Shown: positions 35,769-46,100 of the stretch, piece after piece
Layout of the letters: each line of letters starts with the position of its first letter
How positions within the stretch are numbered: position 1 is the first letter of the stretch
Source of the DNA: an uncultured Bacteroidales bacterium
GTDB taxonomy: Bacteria; Bacteroidota; Bacteroidia; Bacteroidales; F082
Assembly: GCA_905234765.1 (NCBI GenBank)
Contig: CAJOIF010000003.1
Span: 23,933-87,932, forward strand
Reading direction: 5' to 3'
Length of the DNA: 64,000 nt
Position numbers and translations under genes: made by a program
Notes under the pieces: model-generated
The model's database searches: none
Seen by the model: the letters and a program-made list of their open reading frames with translations, nothing else
Told to the model about the DNA's origin: nothing

Positions 35769-36425
35769 TTATCGTTTTTCTCCGTATGCCAAATCACCCA
35801 CATCGCCGATGCCCGGAACGACATAGGCGCGGGCCGTCAGTTCCTCATCGATGCTGCCCACCCAGATGGTCACAGGAAGCCTTGACATGGTGCGCTGCAC
35901 ATAATCCAAGCCATCTTGCGAAGCCACCGCCACAGCGATATGAATCTCCTTCGGCACCATGTCCTCCATCAGGCCGTTGAGAGTCTTCACGATGGACTCA
36001 CCCGTAGCCAACAGTGGGTCGCAGAGAATCAGTATGCGATCTTCGATATCAGGCGAGGAGAAATACTCCACACGAATCTCTGAGTCTTCGTTCTTGTCGT
36101 ATTTGCGGTAGGCTGCAACAAAGGCGCTGTCGGCCTGGTCGAACATGCTGAGCATCCCGTTGTGGAAAGGTAAGCCCGCACGAAGGATAGTGGCAATGAC
36201 CGGCTGCTCATGCATCGTCCGAATCTGCTTGATGCCCAACGGTGTAGTCACCTCTTCATCATCGTACTCGAAGGATTTGCTGATTTCATATGCCATCACT
36301 TCGCCAATGCGTTCAAGATTACGGCGGAAGCGCATACGGTCTTGCTGGATGACGGCATCGCGAAGTTCAGCCATGTATTGGTTGAAGACGCTGTCGGTTT
36401 TTTCTAGGTCGTGGATTTCTATCAT
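35769..36425 (-). CDS. upp: uracil phosphoribosyltransferase
   Basis: The 218-residue salvage enzyme makes UMP from uracil and PRPP. Family landmarks are VIATILRAGLPFHNGML (uracil/PRPP site), the PRPP loop ILCDPLLATGESIVKTLNGL, and the C-terminal VPGIGDVGDLAYGE. Two small differences from the commonest form are seen: LATGES rather than LATGGS, and GDVGDLAYG rather than GDAGDRIFG. Both appear in Bacteroidota enzymes as I remember them. A promoter box lies 23 bp upstream. Confidence 0.94.
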   Translation of the reverse strand: MIEIHDLEKTDSVFNQYMAELRDAVIQQDRMRFRRNLERIGEVMAYEISKSFEYDDEEVTTPLGIKQIRTMHEQPVIATILRAGLPFHNGMLSMFDQADSAFVAAYRKYDKNEDSEIRVEYFSSPDIEDRILILCDPLLATGESIVKTLNGLMEDMVPKEIHIAVAVASQDGLDYVQRTMSRLPVTIWVGSIDEELTARAYVVPGIGDVGDLAYGEKR

Positions 36426-36447
36426 AGTAGTGAAGTTTTGATTGCCA

Positions 36448-36476
36448 CAAAAATAGGAAAAAAACTTACACTACAA
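36448..36476 (-). promoter_or_regulatory. upp promoter
   Basis: On the minus strand TTG (36476-36474) is followed after 18 bases by TATTTTTG (36455-36448), the Bacteroidota promoter form. The upp ATG is 23 bp further on. Confidence 0.65.
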
Positions 36477-36983
36477 AAAATCATTCGGAATTTTCTCGAC
36501 CAAGTCCTCAATATTAAAATTCTCCGATTTCACGGTAAGTTGGGCCTGTTCGTAATATGGCAGACGAGAAGCATAATGCCACCTGACGTATTCCATCAGC
36601 TCTGCTTCAGACTTACCACTAGCCAAAGGCCGTTTGTGTCTTGAATGGATGACACGGTCAACCGCCGCTTCGGGACTGATACGCATAAAGACCGTCAGGC
36701 CATGTCGGTTCATCCATTCCATATTGTCGAAATAGCAAGCGGTCCCGCCGCCTGTAGAAACAACGGTATTATCCAGACTCTCTGTGTTCTTCAAAATCTC
36801 CGATTCCAGTTTTCGATATAACTGTTCGTCATACTTTTTGAAAAAATCATCCACCGAAATACGGTATTTCTCCTCAAAAAGTGCGTCGGTATCCACCACT
36901 TCCCAGCCCAACCTGTTGGCGATGCGGCGCGCCGCGGTGGTCTTGCCCGCACCCATATAACCGACGAGATAAATCTTACCCAT
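36471..36983 (-). CDS. aroK: shikimate kinase
   Basis: The 170-residue P-loop kinase phosphorylates shikimate in aromatic amino-acid synthesis. The Walker A motif is GYMGAGKTTAARRIA (about residues 8-22). The shikimate-binding DTDALFE follows near 32-38, and STGGGTACY near 76-84. The lid region contains RHKRPLASG. It overlaps the end of the radical SAM gene by 8 bp, so it is the last gene of a lipoprotein-radical SAM-aroK unit. This is odd company for a shikimate gene. Confidence 0.94.
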   Translation of the reverse strand: MGKIYLVGYMGAGKTTAARRIANRLGWEVVDTDALFEEKYRISVDDFFKKYDEQLYRKLESEILKNTESLDNTVVSTGGGTACYFDNMEWMNRHGLTVFMRISPEAAVDRVIHSRHKRPLASGKSEAELMEYVRWHYASRLPYYEQAQLTVKSENFNIEDLVEKIPNDFL

Positions 36984-38049
36984 TAATCATATTGTATTGA
37001 CACACTTGGAGCTTCCCTTCGCCATCACGGAGATGCATCCCATTGCCTTGACAATAACGCCACATCTTGCAATCAGCGCATTGGTCGGTCTTCATCCAAC
37101 GGCGGTCGCGGTAGACTTGGAACTTGTTCTGCCACGCCTCCCAGAAACTGTCGCGATAGATATTGCCTTGGTGGTAGTCGCTGCGGATGCTGAGACAGCC
37201 CGAAATGGAGCCGTCGGCCAACACTGAGGCGATGTTGATGCCCGCGCTGCACGAATAGTAATGGTTGCGCACCTCGCCCTCGTATTTTCCGAGGAAGCCA
37301 TCGCAACCGTAATCGGCGCGGATTTTCCCTTGCAAACGTGTCGCCTTGATGAACTCCATCATCTGCACAAACTGCTCGTTGGAGAGCTTCAGATCGGGGT
37401 CGTTGGCGGCACGGCCAAAGGGAAACACGGTAAACAGACGCCAGCGACGGATGCCCAACGAAATCAGGAAATCACGAAACTGCGGCAGATACTTGATAGT
37501 ACGTTGATTGACGCAAGTGATAACATCCCAAGTGAGATCAGGATGCTGTTTCAGACCTTCCACTGCCACCAGTACGTTTTTGAAACTCTGAGAATTGCCG
37601 CGCATCCAGTTATGGTCTTCTTCAAAGCCGTCGAAACTCACCGCGATGCTTTTCAAGCCTGCACGAACAAACTCATCCAGTTTTTCGGGGGTGAGCATCA
37701 TGCCGTTAGTGACCATACCCCAGACGAAGCCGCGTTTTGAGATTTCGTCACCACATTGCGCCAGGTCGCGACGCATCATCGGTTCACCGCCCGTGGTGAT
37801 GACCATCACCTTGCCTGGGTCCTGGTGAGCACGCACCTCATCAAGCACTTTGGCGAAATCCTCAAAAGGCATGTCGTCCTTATCGGAGAGCATTCGACAA
37901 TCGGATCCGCAGTGGCGGCAGTTAAGGTTACAGCGTAGGGTGCATTCCCAAAACAACTGGTGCAGCTCGTGCTCTTCGATGCGACTTTGCAGCACCGCAT
38001 GGTTGAGTTCGAGCATCACTTTTTTATAAAAGCCCAAGCGTTCACTCAT
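36976..38049 (-). CDS. radical SAM/SPASM enzyme, probable rSAM/lipoprotein system
   Basis: The 357-residue enzyme has the radical SAM cluster motif CNLNCRHC (Cys40, Cys44, Cys47), a TTGGEPMMR SAM-binding motif, and a C-terminal SPASM region. SPASM cysteines are visible in YYSCSAG, SGCLSI, DQCADCKMWRYC and QVCQYN. SPASM proteins usually modify ribosomally made peptides or proteins. The size, the taxon and the adjacent upstream lipoprotein with YGSP motifs fit the Bacteroidota rSAM/lipoprotein system (TIGR04133-type, from memory). Substrate and product are unproven. It starts 39 bp after the lipoprotein stop and overlaps aroK. Confidence 0.9.
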   Translation of the reverse strand: MSERLGFYKKVMLELNHAVLQSRIEEHELHQLFWECTLRCNLNCRHCGSDCRMLSDKDDMPFEDFAKVLDEVRAHQDPGKVMVITTGGEPMMRRDLAQCGDEISKRGFVWGMVTNGMMLTPEKLDEFVRAGLKSIAVSFDGFEEDHNWMRGNSQSFKNVLVAVEGLKQHPDLTWDVITCVNQRTIKYLPQFRDFLISLGIRRWRLFTVFPFGRAANDPDLKLSNEQFVQMMEFIKATRLQGKIRADYGCDGFLGKYEGEVRNHYYSCSAGINIASVLADGSISGCLSIRSDYHQGNIYRDSFWEAWQNKFQVYRDRRWMKTDQCADCKMWRYCQGNGMHLRDGEGKLQVCQYNMING

Positions 38050-38088
38050 TAACGCAGTTTTTCAGACAATTCTATTTCTGAAACGGAA

Positions 38089-38610
38089 CTATTTCTCTTC
38101 TTCTGGCATCGGGACACCATAAAGTGCCTCCACTTTGCCATCGTTGACTTTAGCGTTGGGATTGTCCAGATCACGGATGGCCTTCTGAAGTTCCTCAGCT
38201 TCTCCCCTCAAACGACGCGTTTCGCGGCCATATTCTTCAATGATTTCGGGCGATCCATAGACGCAGGCTCCCTCGCGACGCTGCAGTTCGGCACGCACCA
38301 CATTGAGACGTTCCTGAAGCTCGACACGGCGGGCACTTCGCTGCAAATCAATATTTTCTCCCAATTTGGCGTTGATGGTGTCAAGTTGGCACCGCAGGCG
38401 CAAAGTCTCCAACTTGTACTCTCCAAGAATCTCCGGAGACCCATAAACAGCAGCCATCTCACGCATTTTGAGAATTTCCTGAATTGAGTCACGCTCCTTA
38501 ACAAGTTGCTTGCGTTCGCTCCGTGTCAAGCCTTTCGAAGCACAGCAAGCAGCCAAAAAAGCCAAACCCGAAAGGGCTCCAATCCAAACAGTTCGAACTA
38601 TTTTTTTCAT
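38089..38610 (-). CDS. coiled-coil lipoprotein with three YG(S/V)P motifs, putative radical SAM partner
   Basis: The 173-residue protein has a lipoprotein signal with lipobox LAAC (Cys22) and a charged, helical, coiled-coil-like body. A segment of about 62 residues is duplicated: MREMAAVYGSPEILGEY...ETLRLR (YGSP at 56-59) and RREGACVYGSPEIIEEY...ETRRLR (YGSP at 118-121). A third motif, ALYGVP (164-167), lies near the end. I recall that lipoproteins of the Bacteroidota rSAM/lipoprotein system carry YGxP motifs. The gene is first in a unit with the radical SAM enzyme and has a clear promoter. Its role as substrate is inference. Confidence 0.82.
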   Translation of the reverse strand: MKKIVRTVWIGALSGLAFLAACCASKGLTRSERKQLVKERDSIQEILKMREMAAVYGSPEILGEYKLETLRLRCQLDTINAKLGENIDLQRSARRVELQERLNVVRAELQRREGACVYGSPEIIEEYGRETRRLRGEAEELQKAIRDLDNPNAKVNDGKVEALYGVPMPEEEK

Positions 38611-38633
38611 ATTATTTGGGTTTTATTACGCGG

Positions 38634-38641
38634 CAAAGATA
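38634..38641 (-). promoter_or_regulatory. -7 box for the lipoprotein-radical SAM-aroK unit
   Basis: CAAAGATA reads TATCTTTG on the minus strand, matching TAnnTTTG, 23 bp before the lipoprotein ATG. Confidence 0.7.
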
Positions 38642-38669
38642 AAAAACTTTCCCAAAACAACATAGATTT

Positions 38670-39503
38670 TCAGATTTTGATTTTCCAGAATCCCCTCATG
38701 AGGGCATCCCACCACTTAGTAGGCAACAGCCAATGGAAGAAGACAATCGTTCCCGAAAACATACCAATGCGGTAACGTGCCTTGGGACGACGACGGTTAA
38801 CAGCACGACAGATGGCCTTAGCCACTACGGACGGTTTGGACAGCATATTCATGGAATACACCTTGCGCAAAGTGTTGGCCTCACGGACAGCAGCCTTTTC
38901 ATAGGCAGTGCCTGACGAACTCTCGGCCAGATGGTCGGCGGCGATGATCCCCCACTCCGTCTTGATGCCACCAGGTTCTATCATCACCACGTCGATGCCA
39001 AAAGGTTTCATCTCCATACGCAATGCATCGCTGAAGGCCTCGACCGCGAACTTAGAAACATTATACCACGCCCCGAAATACAGCACCGCCTTGCCAGCCA
39101 CCGATGCCGTGTTGACAATGCGTCCCTTGCCCCGCTCACGCATGGCAGGCAAGACAAGTTGGCACAACCGCGCCAAACCAAACACGTTGACCTCCATCTG
39201 TCTCCTCGCCTCCTCCATGGTCACGTTCTCAACGGCACCAAAATAGCCATAACCCGCATTATTGACCAATACGTCTATATGGCCCTCTGATTCCACAACC
39301 TGTTGCACACCCTTCCGCATCGATTCCTCATCGGTGACGTCCATCTTGACGACAGTCACACCCTGCGCACGCAAAGGCTCCATAAATTCGGTGCGACGGG
39401 CGGCGGCATACACTTTATGACCTTGTCTGGCAAGCATCTGGGCCGCTTCAAAACCGATACCGCTGCTGGCTCCGGTTATCAATATCACTTGGCTTGTCTT
39501 CAT
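38670..39503 (-). CDS. short-chain dehydrogenase/reductase
   Basis: The product is 277 residues from the ATG at 39503 (MKTSQVILITGASSGIG). An upstream ATG at 39539 overlaps the thioesterase stop as ATGA and could be the coupled start, adding 12 residues. The Rossmann NAD(P) motif is TGASSGIG, followed by VNNAGYGYFG. The catalytic Ser/Tyr/Lys set is TASVAG...YNVSKFAVEAF. The C-terminal segment (FHWLLPTKWWDALMRGFWKIKI) is hydrophobic and may contact membrane. It resembles SDRs acting on lipids or steroids; the substrate is unknown. Pairing with a thioesterase suggests fatty-acyl chemistry. Confidence 0.9.
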   Translation of the reverse strand: MKTSQVILITGASSGIGFEAAQMLARQGHKVYAAARRTEFMEPLRAQGVTVVKMDVTDEESMRKGVQQVVESEGHIDVLVNNAGYGYFGAVENVTMEEARRQMEVNVFGLARLCQLVLPAMRERGKGRIVNTASVAGKAVLYFGAWYNVSKFAVEAFSDALRMEMKPFGIDVVMIEPGGIKTEWGIIAADHLAESSSGTAYEKAAVREANTLRKVYSMNMLSKPSVVAKAICRAVNRRRPKARYRIGMFSGTIVFFHWLLPTKWWDALMRGFWKIKI

Positions 39504-39535
39504 AGTTTGTTCACATCTAGTTTGGTTGTCTGAAA

Positions 39536-39940
39536 TCATTTCAAATACTTCTCAAAAAGCGCAGCGACCTCGTCGCCTCTCGACAGTCTTCCATTAATCA
39601 TGGAAACCGTTGACACCGTTGCTGACACGCAGAGTTTCATGTCGGACTTGCGGTAGATGTCCTGTTCAAAGATGAAACGAGGCCCTTCGCGGTGCAAGTT
39701 GAGACACGACAGAAAGGCCTCCTGTCCGCGAAGCGGAGTCTTGTATTTCATGGTGATTTCGGCCACTACCATTTCGATGCCTTCCTCATGCCACTGGCGA
39801 AACGAATAGCCCTCTTGTTGCAACCATTTGTGGCGGGATGCCTCAAGATAATGCTGGTAGTTGGCGTTGTTTACGATGCCCTGGATGTCGCACTCGTAGT
39901 CGCGGGTCTCCATCTCGACGGTATAAAGATACTCTTTCAT
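39536..39940 (-). CDS. 4HBT-family acyl-CoA thioesterase (YbgC/FadM-like)
   Basis: The product is 134 residues from the ATG at 39940 (MKEYLYTVEMETRDYECD). Earlier in-frame ATGs lie at or upstream of the predicted transcription start. It is a single hot-dog domain with the YbgC-type motif RDYECDIQGIVNNANYQHYLEASR, where the Asp/Asn region forms the active site. The family hydrolyses acyl-CoA or acyl-ACP thioesters. It precedes the SDR gene and may be translationally coupled to it. Confidence 0.87.
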   Translation of the reverse strand: MKEYLYTVEMETRDYECDIQGIVNNANYQHYLEASRHKWLQQEGYSFRQWHEEGIEMVVAEITMKYKTPLRGQEAFLSCLNLHREGPRFIFEQDIYRKSDMKLCVSATVSTVSMINGRLSRGDEVAALFEKYLK

Positions 39941-39958
39941 GGGGTTCATTTTAGGCTG

Positions 39959-39988
39959 CAAAGCTACGGTTTTTGGAGTTATCAACAA
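39959..39988 (-). promoter_or_regulatory. promoter of the thioesterase-SDR unit
   Basis: On the minus strand TTG (39988-39986) is followed after 19 bases by TAGCTTTG (39966-39959). The ATG at 39940 is 18 bp downstream. Confidence 0.65.
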
Positions 39989-40051
39989 AAAGTGTTGAAA
40001 AATTGTTGAAAACTTATGGAAATGCAAACCCTTTCGTCAAAGACAATTCCT

Positions 40052-40059
40052 TAATTTTG
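40052..40059 (+). promoter_or_regulatory. -7 box for the giant T9SS protein
   Basis: TAATTTTG matches TAnnTTTG and lies 67 bp before the ATG at 40127. The leader is AT-rich. Confidence 0.6.
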
Positions 40060-40126
40060 ACACCTTGATTAATATACCTTATTCTGAGATTAAATCATTA
40101 AGTATCAATAATTAAATCTTTACCTT

Positions 40127-43100
40127 ATGAAACAAAAACTAACTTTTTTAATCACAGCTTTTATGCTGATGATGACAAGTCTAGTATGGGGTCAGACCAG
40201 AGATGAAGTGGTCACCTACACGCTAGACGGAACTGTAACAGATGGCACGAATGGATATGCCACTGAAAGTGAGATTACCCAAGACGGCATGACATGGATG
40301 GTTATGGGTAACACCACAATGAATCCATGGCGTATTGGAGGCAAGAGCCTTACCAATGAGAACCGCCCTATTTATTCAACAAGTACAATCAGCGACGATG
40401 TCACAAAGATTGTTCTCACGCATGGTACAGCAAGCAATGTAACAGTCAATTCGATAACTCTTGTTGTTTCGCCTAACTCAGATTTCTCCAATCCAACAAG
40501 TACAATGACAGGAGATTTTGTTGAGAGTTCAACGACAACATTCACAAGACCGGCAGCAATTAGCTGGGCTGGGATGTATTACAAGATTGTTTACAATCTG
40601 ACCATCACCGCAACCAGTAATAAATTCCTGCAATTCTACAGCGCAGAGTTTTATAAGGAACAAGGCGGCGGCAGTCAACCAACCGTTGCCACCCCGACCT
40701 TTAGCCCCGTTGGCGGAACTTACTTTGACACGCAAAGCGTGAGCATCAGTTGCACCACTGAGGGCGCGACTATCCACTACACCACCAATGGCACCGATCC
40801 GACCGAAAGTAGCGCGACCTATTACAATCCGCTCGACATCAACGAGACCACCACCGTCAAGGCCAAGGCCTTCAAGAGCGGTTACACTGCCAGTAATGTC
40901 GCCACGGCTACTTATACCTTCCCCACCCTGATCACTATTGCCGAGGCAAAGGCTTTGGCCAATAATGAATACGCTTTGGTACAAGGTATCGTTACTTTCA
41001 TTGACGGCAGAAACGTCTATGTCCAAGACGCTACTGCTGGCATCGACCTTTACTTTAACGCGAATGCCTCAGATCTCAATTTAGGCGATGAGGTGAAAGC
41101 CTATGGTAAGAAAACCGTTTACAACGGCCTCATCGAACTCACGGGCATCAATCAGAGCAGCAGTGCCTTTGCCGTTGTTTCTACAGGCAACACCCTGCCC
41201 TTGGCCGTGAAGACCATCGCCGAAATCATCGCAGGCGGAGACGATGCACTGCAATCCACCCGCGTGAAGATTGAAAGTGCCACTATCGGTGCCATCAACA
41301 CCAGCGGCAACACCTCGTTGACACAAGGTGAAAACTCCATCAACATTTATAAAGTGCCAGAGTTGACCGGCATCGAAGAAAACGACGAAGTGGATGTCAT
41401 CGGAGTGGTTGGCTACTATAATTCAGCCCAAATCCGCGTGGCCAACGCTTCAGACGTCACGCTGTCCTATACTCCTGACCCGCAACTGGTGGTGAATCCC
41501 ACCCAACTCAACGGATTCCAATACACCTATGGGGCTGGCCCCTCACAAGCCATGACCTTCACCGTTTCGGGTAACGACTTGAGCGGCGATGTCACCCTGA
41601 CGGCCCCTGAAAACTTTGAGTTGTGCCAGAGCAGAAACAACGGCTATTTCGATAGCGCGATACTCTCGCCCGTCAATGGCACTTTGGCAGAAACTACTAT
41701 TAATGTCCGTCTAAAATCCGAGTTGGAAGTAGGCAACTACAATGGCGACCTGACCATCACATGCGGCACTTTGAGTCAGACTATCGCCCTGAGTGGTACC
41801 GTCAGCGCACAGCCCATGGCCGAAGCTCCGACTTTCTCACCCGCTGCCGGCTCGTTCCTGATCGAGCAGGAAGTCACCCTCAGCTGCACCACTGATGGCG
41901 CTGTCATTTACTACACCACCGACGGCACTGAGCCCACGGAAAGCAGCAATGAATACACCGATCCCATCACGGTAAGCACCACCACGACCATCAAAGCCAT
42001 CGCCGTCGCCGATGGTTACCAAAACAGCACCGTGGCACAAGCCACCTACACCATCTACGAGCCCATCACCATCGCCTCGGCACGCGCTTTGGCCAACAAC
42101 GAATATGCTTGCGTGGAAGGCACCGTCATCTTCGTGGATGGCCGCAACGTCTATATCCAAGACGCTACCGCCGGTATCGACCTCTACCTGAACAGCAACA
42201 CCGTTCCGTCAACCCTTGCCGTCGGCAATGGCGTACGCGCATACGGCAAACGCACCTCATACAACGGCTTGGTCGAACTGACTGCCATCAACGGTAGCAA
42301 CGAAAACGAATTCACGGTGATTTCTCACAACAACACCCTTCCTTTGGATGTGAGAACCATCGCCGAAATCAACAGTGACTACAGCGGCAGTAATATGCTG
42401 CAAGCCACCCGCGTGAAGATTGAGAACGCCGTCATCGGTGCCATCAACCCGAGCAGCACCACCATCATCAGCCAAGAAGACAACAACCTCAACGTCTATC
42501 ACATCCCCACCGTTGAAGGCATGATCCAAGGCGACTGGGTGACCATCACCGGTGTCATCGGCTGCTACAACGCTCCTCAACTCCTTGTGGCTTCGGCTAC
42601 CGACATCCAATACACCCACCGTCCCGTCCTGACCGCCAACCCGACCACACTCGACGGATTCACCTACGAATTCGAAAACGGCGGTCCTTCTGAGATTGCC
42701 AGTTTCGTCTTGGCAGGCGACTACCTTATCGACAATGTGAGCGTGTTCCCTTCGGAGAGCTTTGAAGTTTCAACCTTCGCGGGCGAAAACTTCCATGCTG
42801 AGAACCCTGCCATGATCTACATCCCCAACTCCGGTCATTTCTACAACATCAGCATCTTTGTCAGGATGAAGGCTGGTCTTGAAGGCGGTACGTACAACGA
42901 ACAAATCGCCGTTGTTTCGGAAGATGCCGACACGCTGTATGTCAATGTCAACGGAACGGTCACGGGTGGTACGCCCACACCGCCTACACCACCTACCCCG
43001 CCCACTCCTGGCAACGGCAACTATGTCCGTATCAGCGACCTGAGCAGCTTGGCTGAAGGCAACTATGTGGTCTTTGCCGCCCGATTCGACGACAACGCCA

Positions 43101-46100
43101 CCGACTACTACGCCATGACCGCCGCCTCGTCGGGCAAGCCCGAAGGCGTGCTCTTCACCTCGGCCACTGCCGACGAAAACGAAGTGCTGCCCGCTTCCAT
43201 CGTCGACGAGGAAGACAACTACTACTGGATTGTCGGTGTGACTGCCAACGGCTACACCTTCACCAATGCTAATGGAGAATTGATCGGTTACACCAGCAGC
43301 ACCAACTTTGCCACAGGCGGTGACAACACCGAATGGAGCATCACCATCCAAACTTCAGAAGCTGGTGCCATGGTACCCAACTACACAGGCTTCGTCGTCA
43401 ACAATGTGAACAACGCTGTCAGAGCCTTTGCCTTGAACAACAACCACAACTTCGGCCCATACCACACACAGAACATGGCGAGTGAGAACTATAATTTCTT
43501 CCTTGACATCTTCTTGAAGACCGAAGGTGGCGACCCGCCCACCCCGATCGTGGCCGCTCCTACCTTCACGCCTGCTGCTGGCACCTACTATGAAGCGCAG
43601 ACCGTGAGCATCGCCTGTACCACCGACGGTGCAAGTATATACTACACCCTTGACGGCACCGAGCCCGATGAAAACAGTACTCTGTACAGTGCCCCCTTGA
43701 CCATCGACGCCACCACTACCGTCAAGGCCATTGCCATGAAAGAGGGCTACAACAACAGCGCCGTCGCCGAAGCCACCTACACCATCCAACTCGGTTTCGT
43801 CACCATCTTCAACCAAGACTGGGAAGGCGAAATGAACGGCTGGACCTTCGTCGACGTGGAAGGCGAAGCCCAATGGTCAGTGGCCACTTATCAAGGCAAC
43901 CACTACGCTTATGCCAATGGTTACAACCACGGCGCCAACGAAGACTGGTGCATCTCACCCGCCTTCAACCTGAACGCCTACGACAACCCGACCTTGAGTT
44001 TCCGAACCGCCAAGAACTACACTGGCAACGACCTTGAGGTCTACTTCTCCAATGACTACGACGGCAGCGACCCGACCAATGCCACCTGGCAACTTTTGGT
44101 CTGTCCTCTCTCATCGGGCGGCTGGACATGGGTTGAGTCGGGCGACATCAGCTTAAGCACCTTCAGCGGCACCGAATGCTACATCGGCTTCAAATACACC
44201 TGCGAAGAAAGCAGCGCCGCTGGTTGGGAAGTCGACGACATCGTGCTCATCGGCCAAACCTCAGAAGCCGTGGTCACAGTTACACCTCTGACCTTGACTG
44301 GCTTCAGCTACATCGAAGGCAACGGCCCGTCAGCTGAACAGAGCTTCACCGTGAGCGGTCTCAACTTGAGCAGCAACATCACCATTGACGAAGCCACCGA
44401 CTTTGAGATTTCCCTTGAATCGGGCGACGACTTCACTGCACAAAGCACCCTCACGCTGACTCCCATCGGCGGCAATGTGGAAGAGACGACCATCTATGTC
44501 CGCATGAAAGCCGGCCTCGCTGTGGGTGATTACAACGACGAAGACATCACCTTGGCTTGCGCCGATGTCGACGACATTGACGTGACGTGCAGCGGCACCG
44601 TCAGCGAGCAGCCCGTGCCCGGTGGCGACTATGTTCGCATCTTCGATGCCAGCCAACTTGTGGCAGGCAACCGCGTCATCTTGGCAGCCCGCTACAACGA
44701 GACTGCCGATGCCTATCTTGCCATGACCAACACCCTGACGAGCGGCAAGCTGGGCGTTACTGAGTTTACCAGCGCGATGAACGGCGACGACGAAATCATC
44801 CCCACCGACATCATGGCCGACGAAGACAGCTACTACTGGACGGTGGACATCACCTCCGACGGCTACACCTTCACCAATGCCAACGGCAACGTAATCGGCT
44901 ACGGCAACAGCGGCACCAATTTCGTGATGGACAGTGAAAAGACCGTTTGGACGATCGTCACGGGCACTTCCGAAGAAAGCGCACTGGTGCCCAACTACAC
45001 CGGCTTCAACATCACCAATGCCACCACTACCAACCGTGGCATGGCCTTGCGTGTGACCACCGACAACAGCGTGGTTGGTGCCTACGCCACCAGCAACATG
45101 AACAACGGTGAATACAACTTCTTCCTCGACATCTTCATGCAAGGTGAAGGCGGCGTTCCGCCCACACCTACTGTGGCAGCACCTACCTTCAACCCCGCTG
45201 GCGGTACCTATTATGAGACCCAAGATGTGGTCATCAGCTGCACCACCGATGGCGCAACTATCTATTACAACCTCGTCTCCGAGAACGGTCCTTGGGATGT
45301 CTATGAAGGAGCCATTACCGTTGATGAAAGCATGACCATCTGGGCCTACGCCTCAAAAGAAGGCTACAATGACAGCCCCGTTGTCAATGCAACATACATC
45401 ATCCAAAACGACATTGTCATCATCTTCAACCAAGACTGGGAAGACGACTGGCACGGCTGGACTGAATACTGCGAATCTGGCGACTCGCTCTGGCGTATCG
45501 CCTCCTACCAAGGCAACCACTACGCCTATGCCAACGGATACAACCACGAGCCCACTGTCGATTGGCTGATTTCACCCGCCTTCGACCTCGACAGCTACAG
45601 CGATGTGGTGCTGACCTTCAGAACGGCCCAAAACTACACTGGTCCCGCTCTTGAATTGCTCTTCTCCAACGACTACGACGGCCAAGACCCGACCCAAGCC
45701 ACCTGGCAACAGCTCGAATTCGAAGCCTCGCAAGGCAGTTGGAACTGGGTTGAGTCTGGCGATATCAGCCTCGACGCTTTCAACGGAACGAACTGCTACA
45801 TCGCCTACAGATACACCAGCAACGACGAAGCTGCTGGTTGGGAAGTCGACGACATCATGCTCGCTTCGGGTAGCGCCATCCCCACCCCAACCCTGACAGC
45901 CACACCTAATACTATTAATGGCCTCGATTATCTGGAAGGCGAAGGTCCGTCCGACTCACAAAGCTACACCCTGACGGGTGCCAACCTTGAAGGCGAAGGC
46001 AACATCACGGTGACAGCAAGCGAAAGCTTTGAAATCTCGTTGGACGACGAAGACTTCTTCGAAACCCTCGAAATCCCATACGCCGACGGTCAGCTTGTCG

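Noticed and set aside
36976..38610. Reading the rSAM-lipoprotein pair as a PQQ, mycofactocin or anaerobic sulfatase-maturing system
   Set aside because: No short precursor peptide, sulfatase or other maturation gene is nearby. The partner is a lipoprotein with YGxP motifs.
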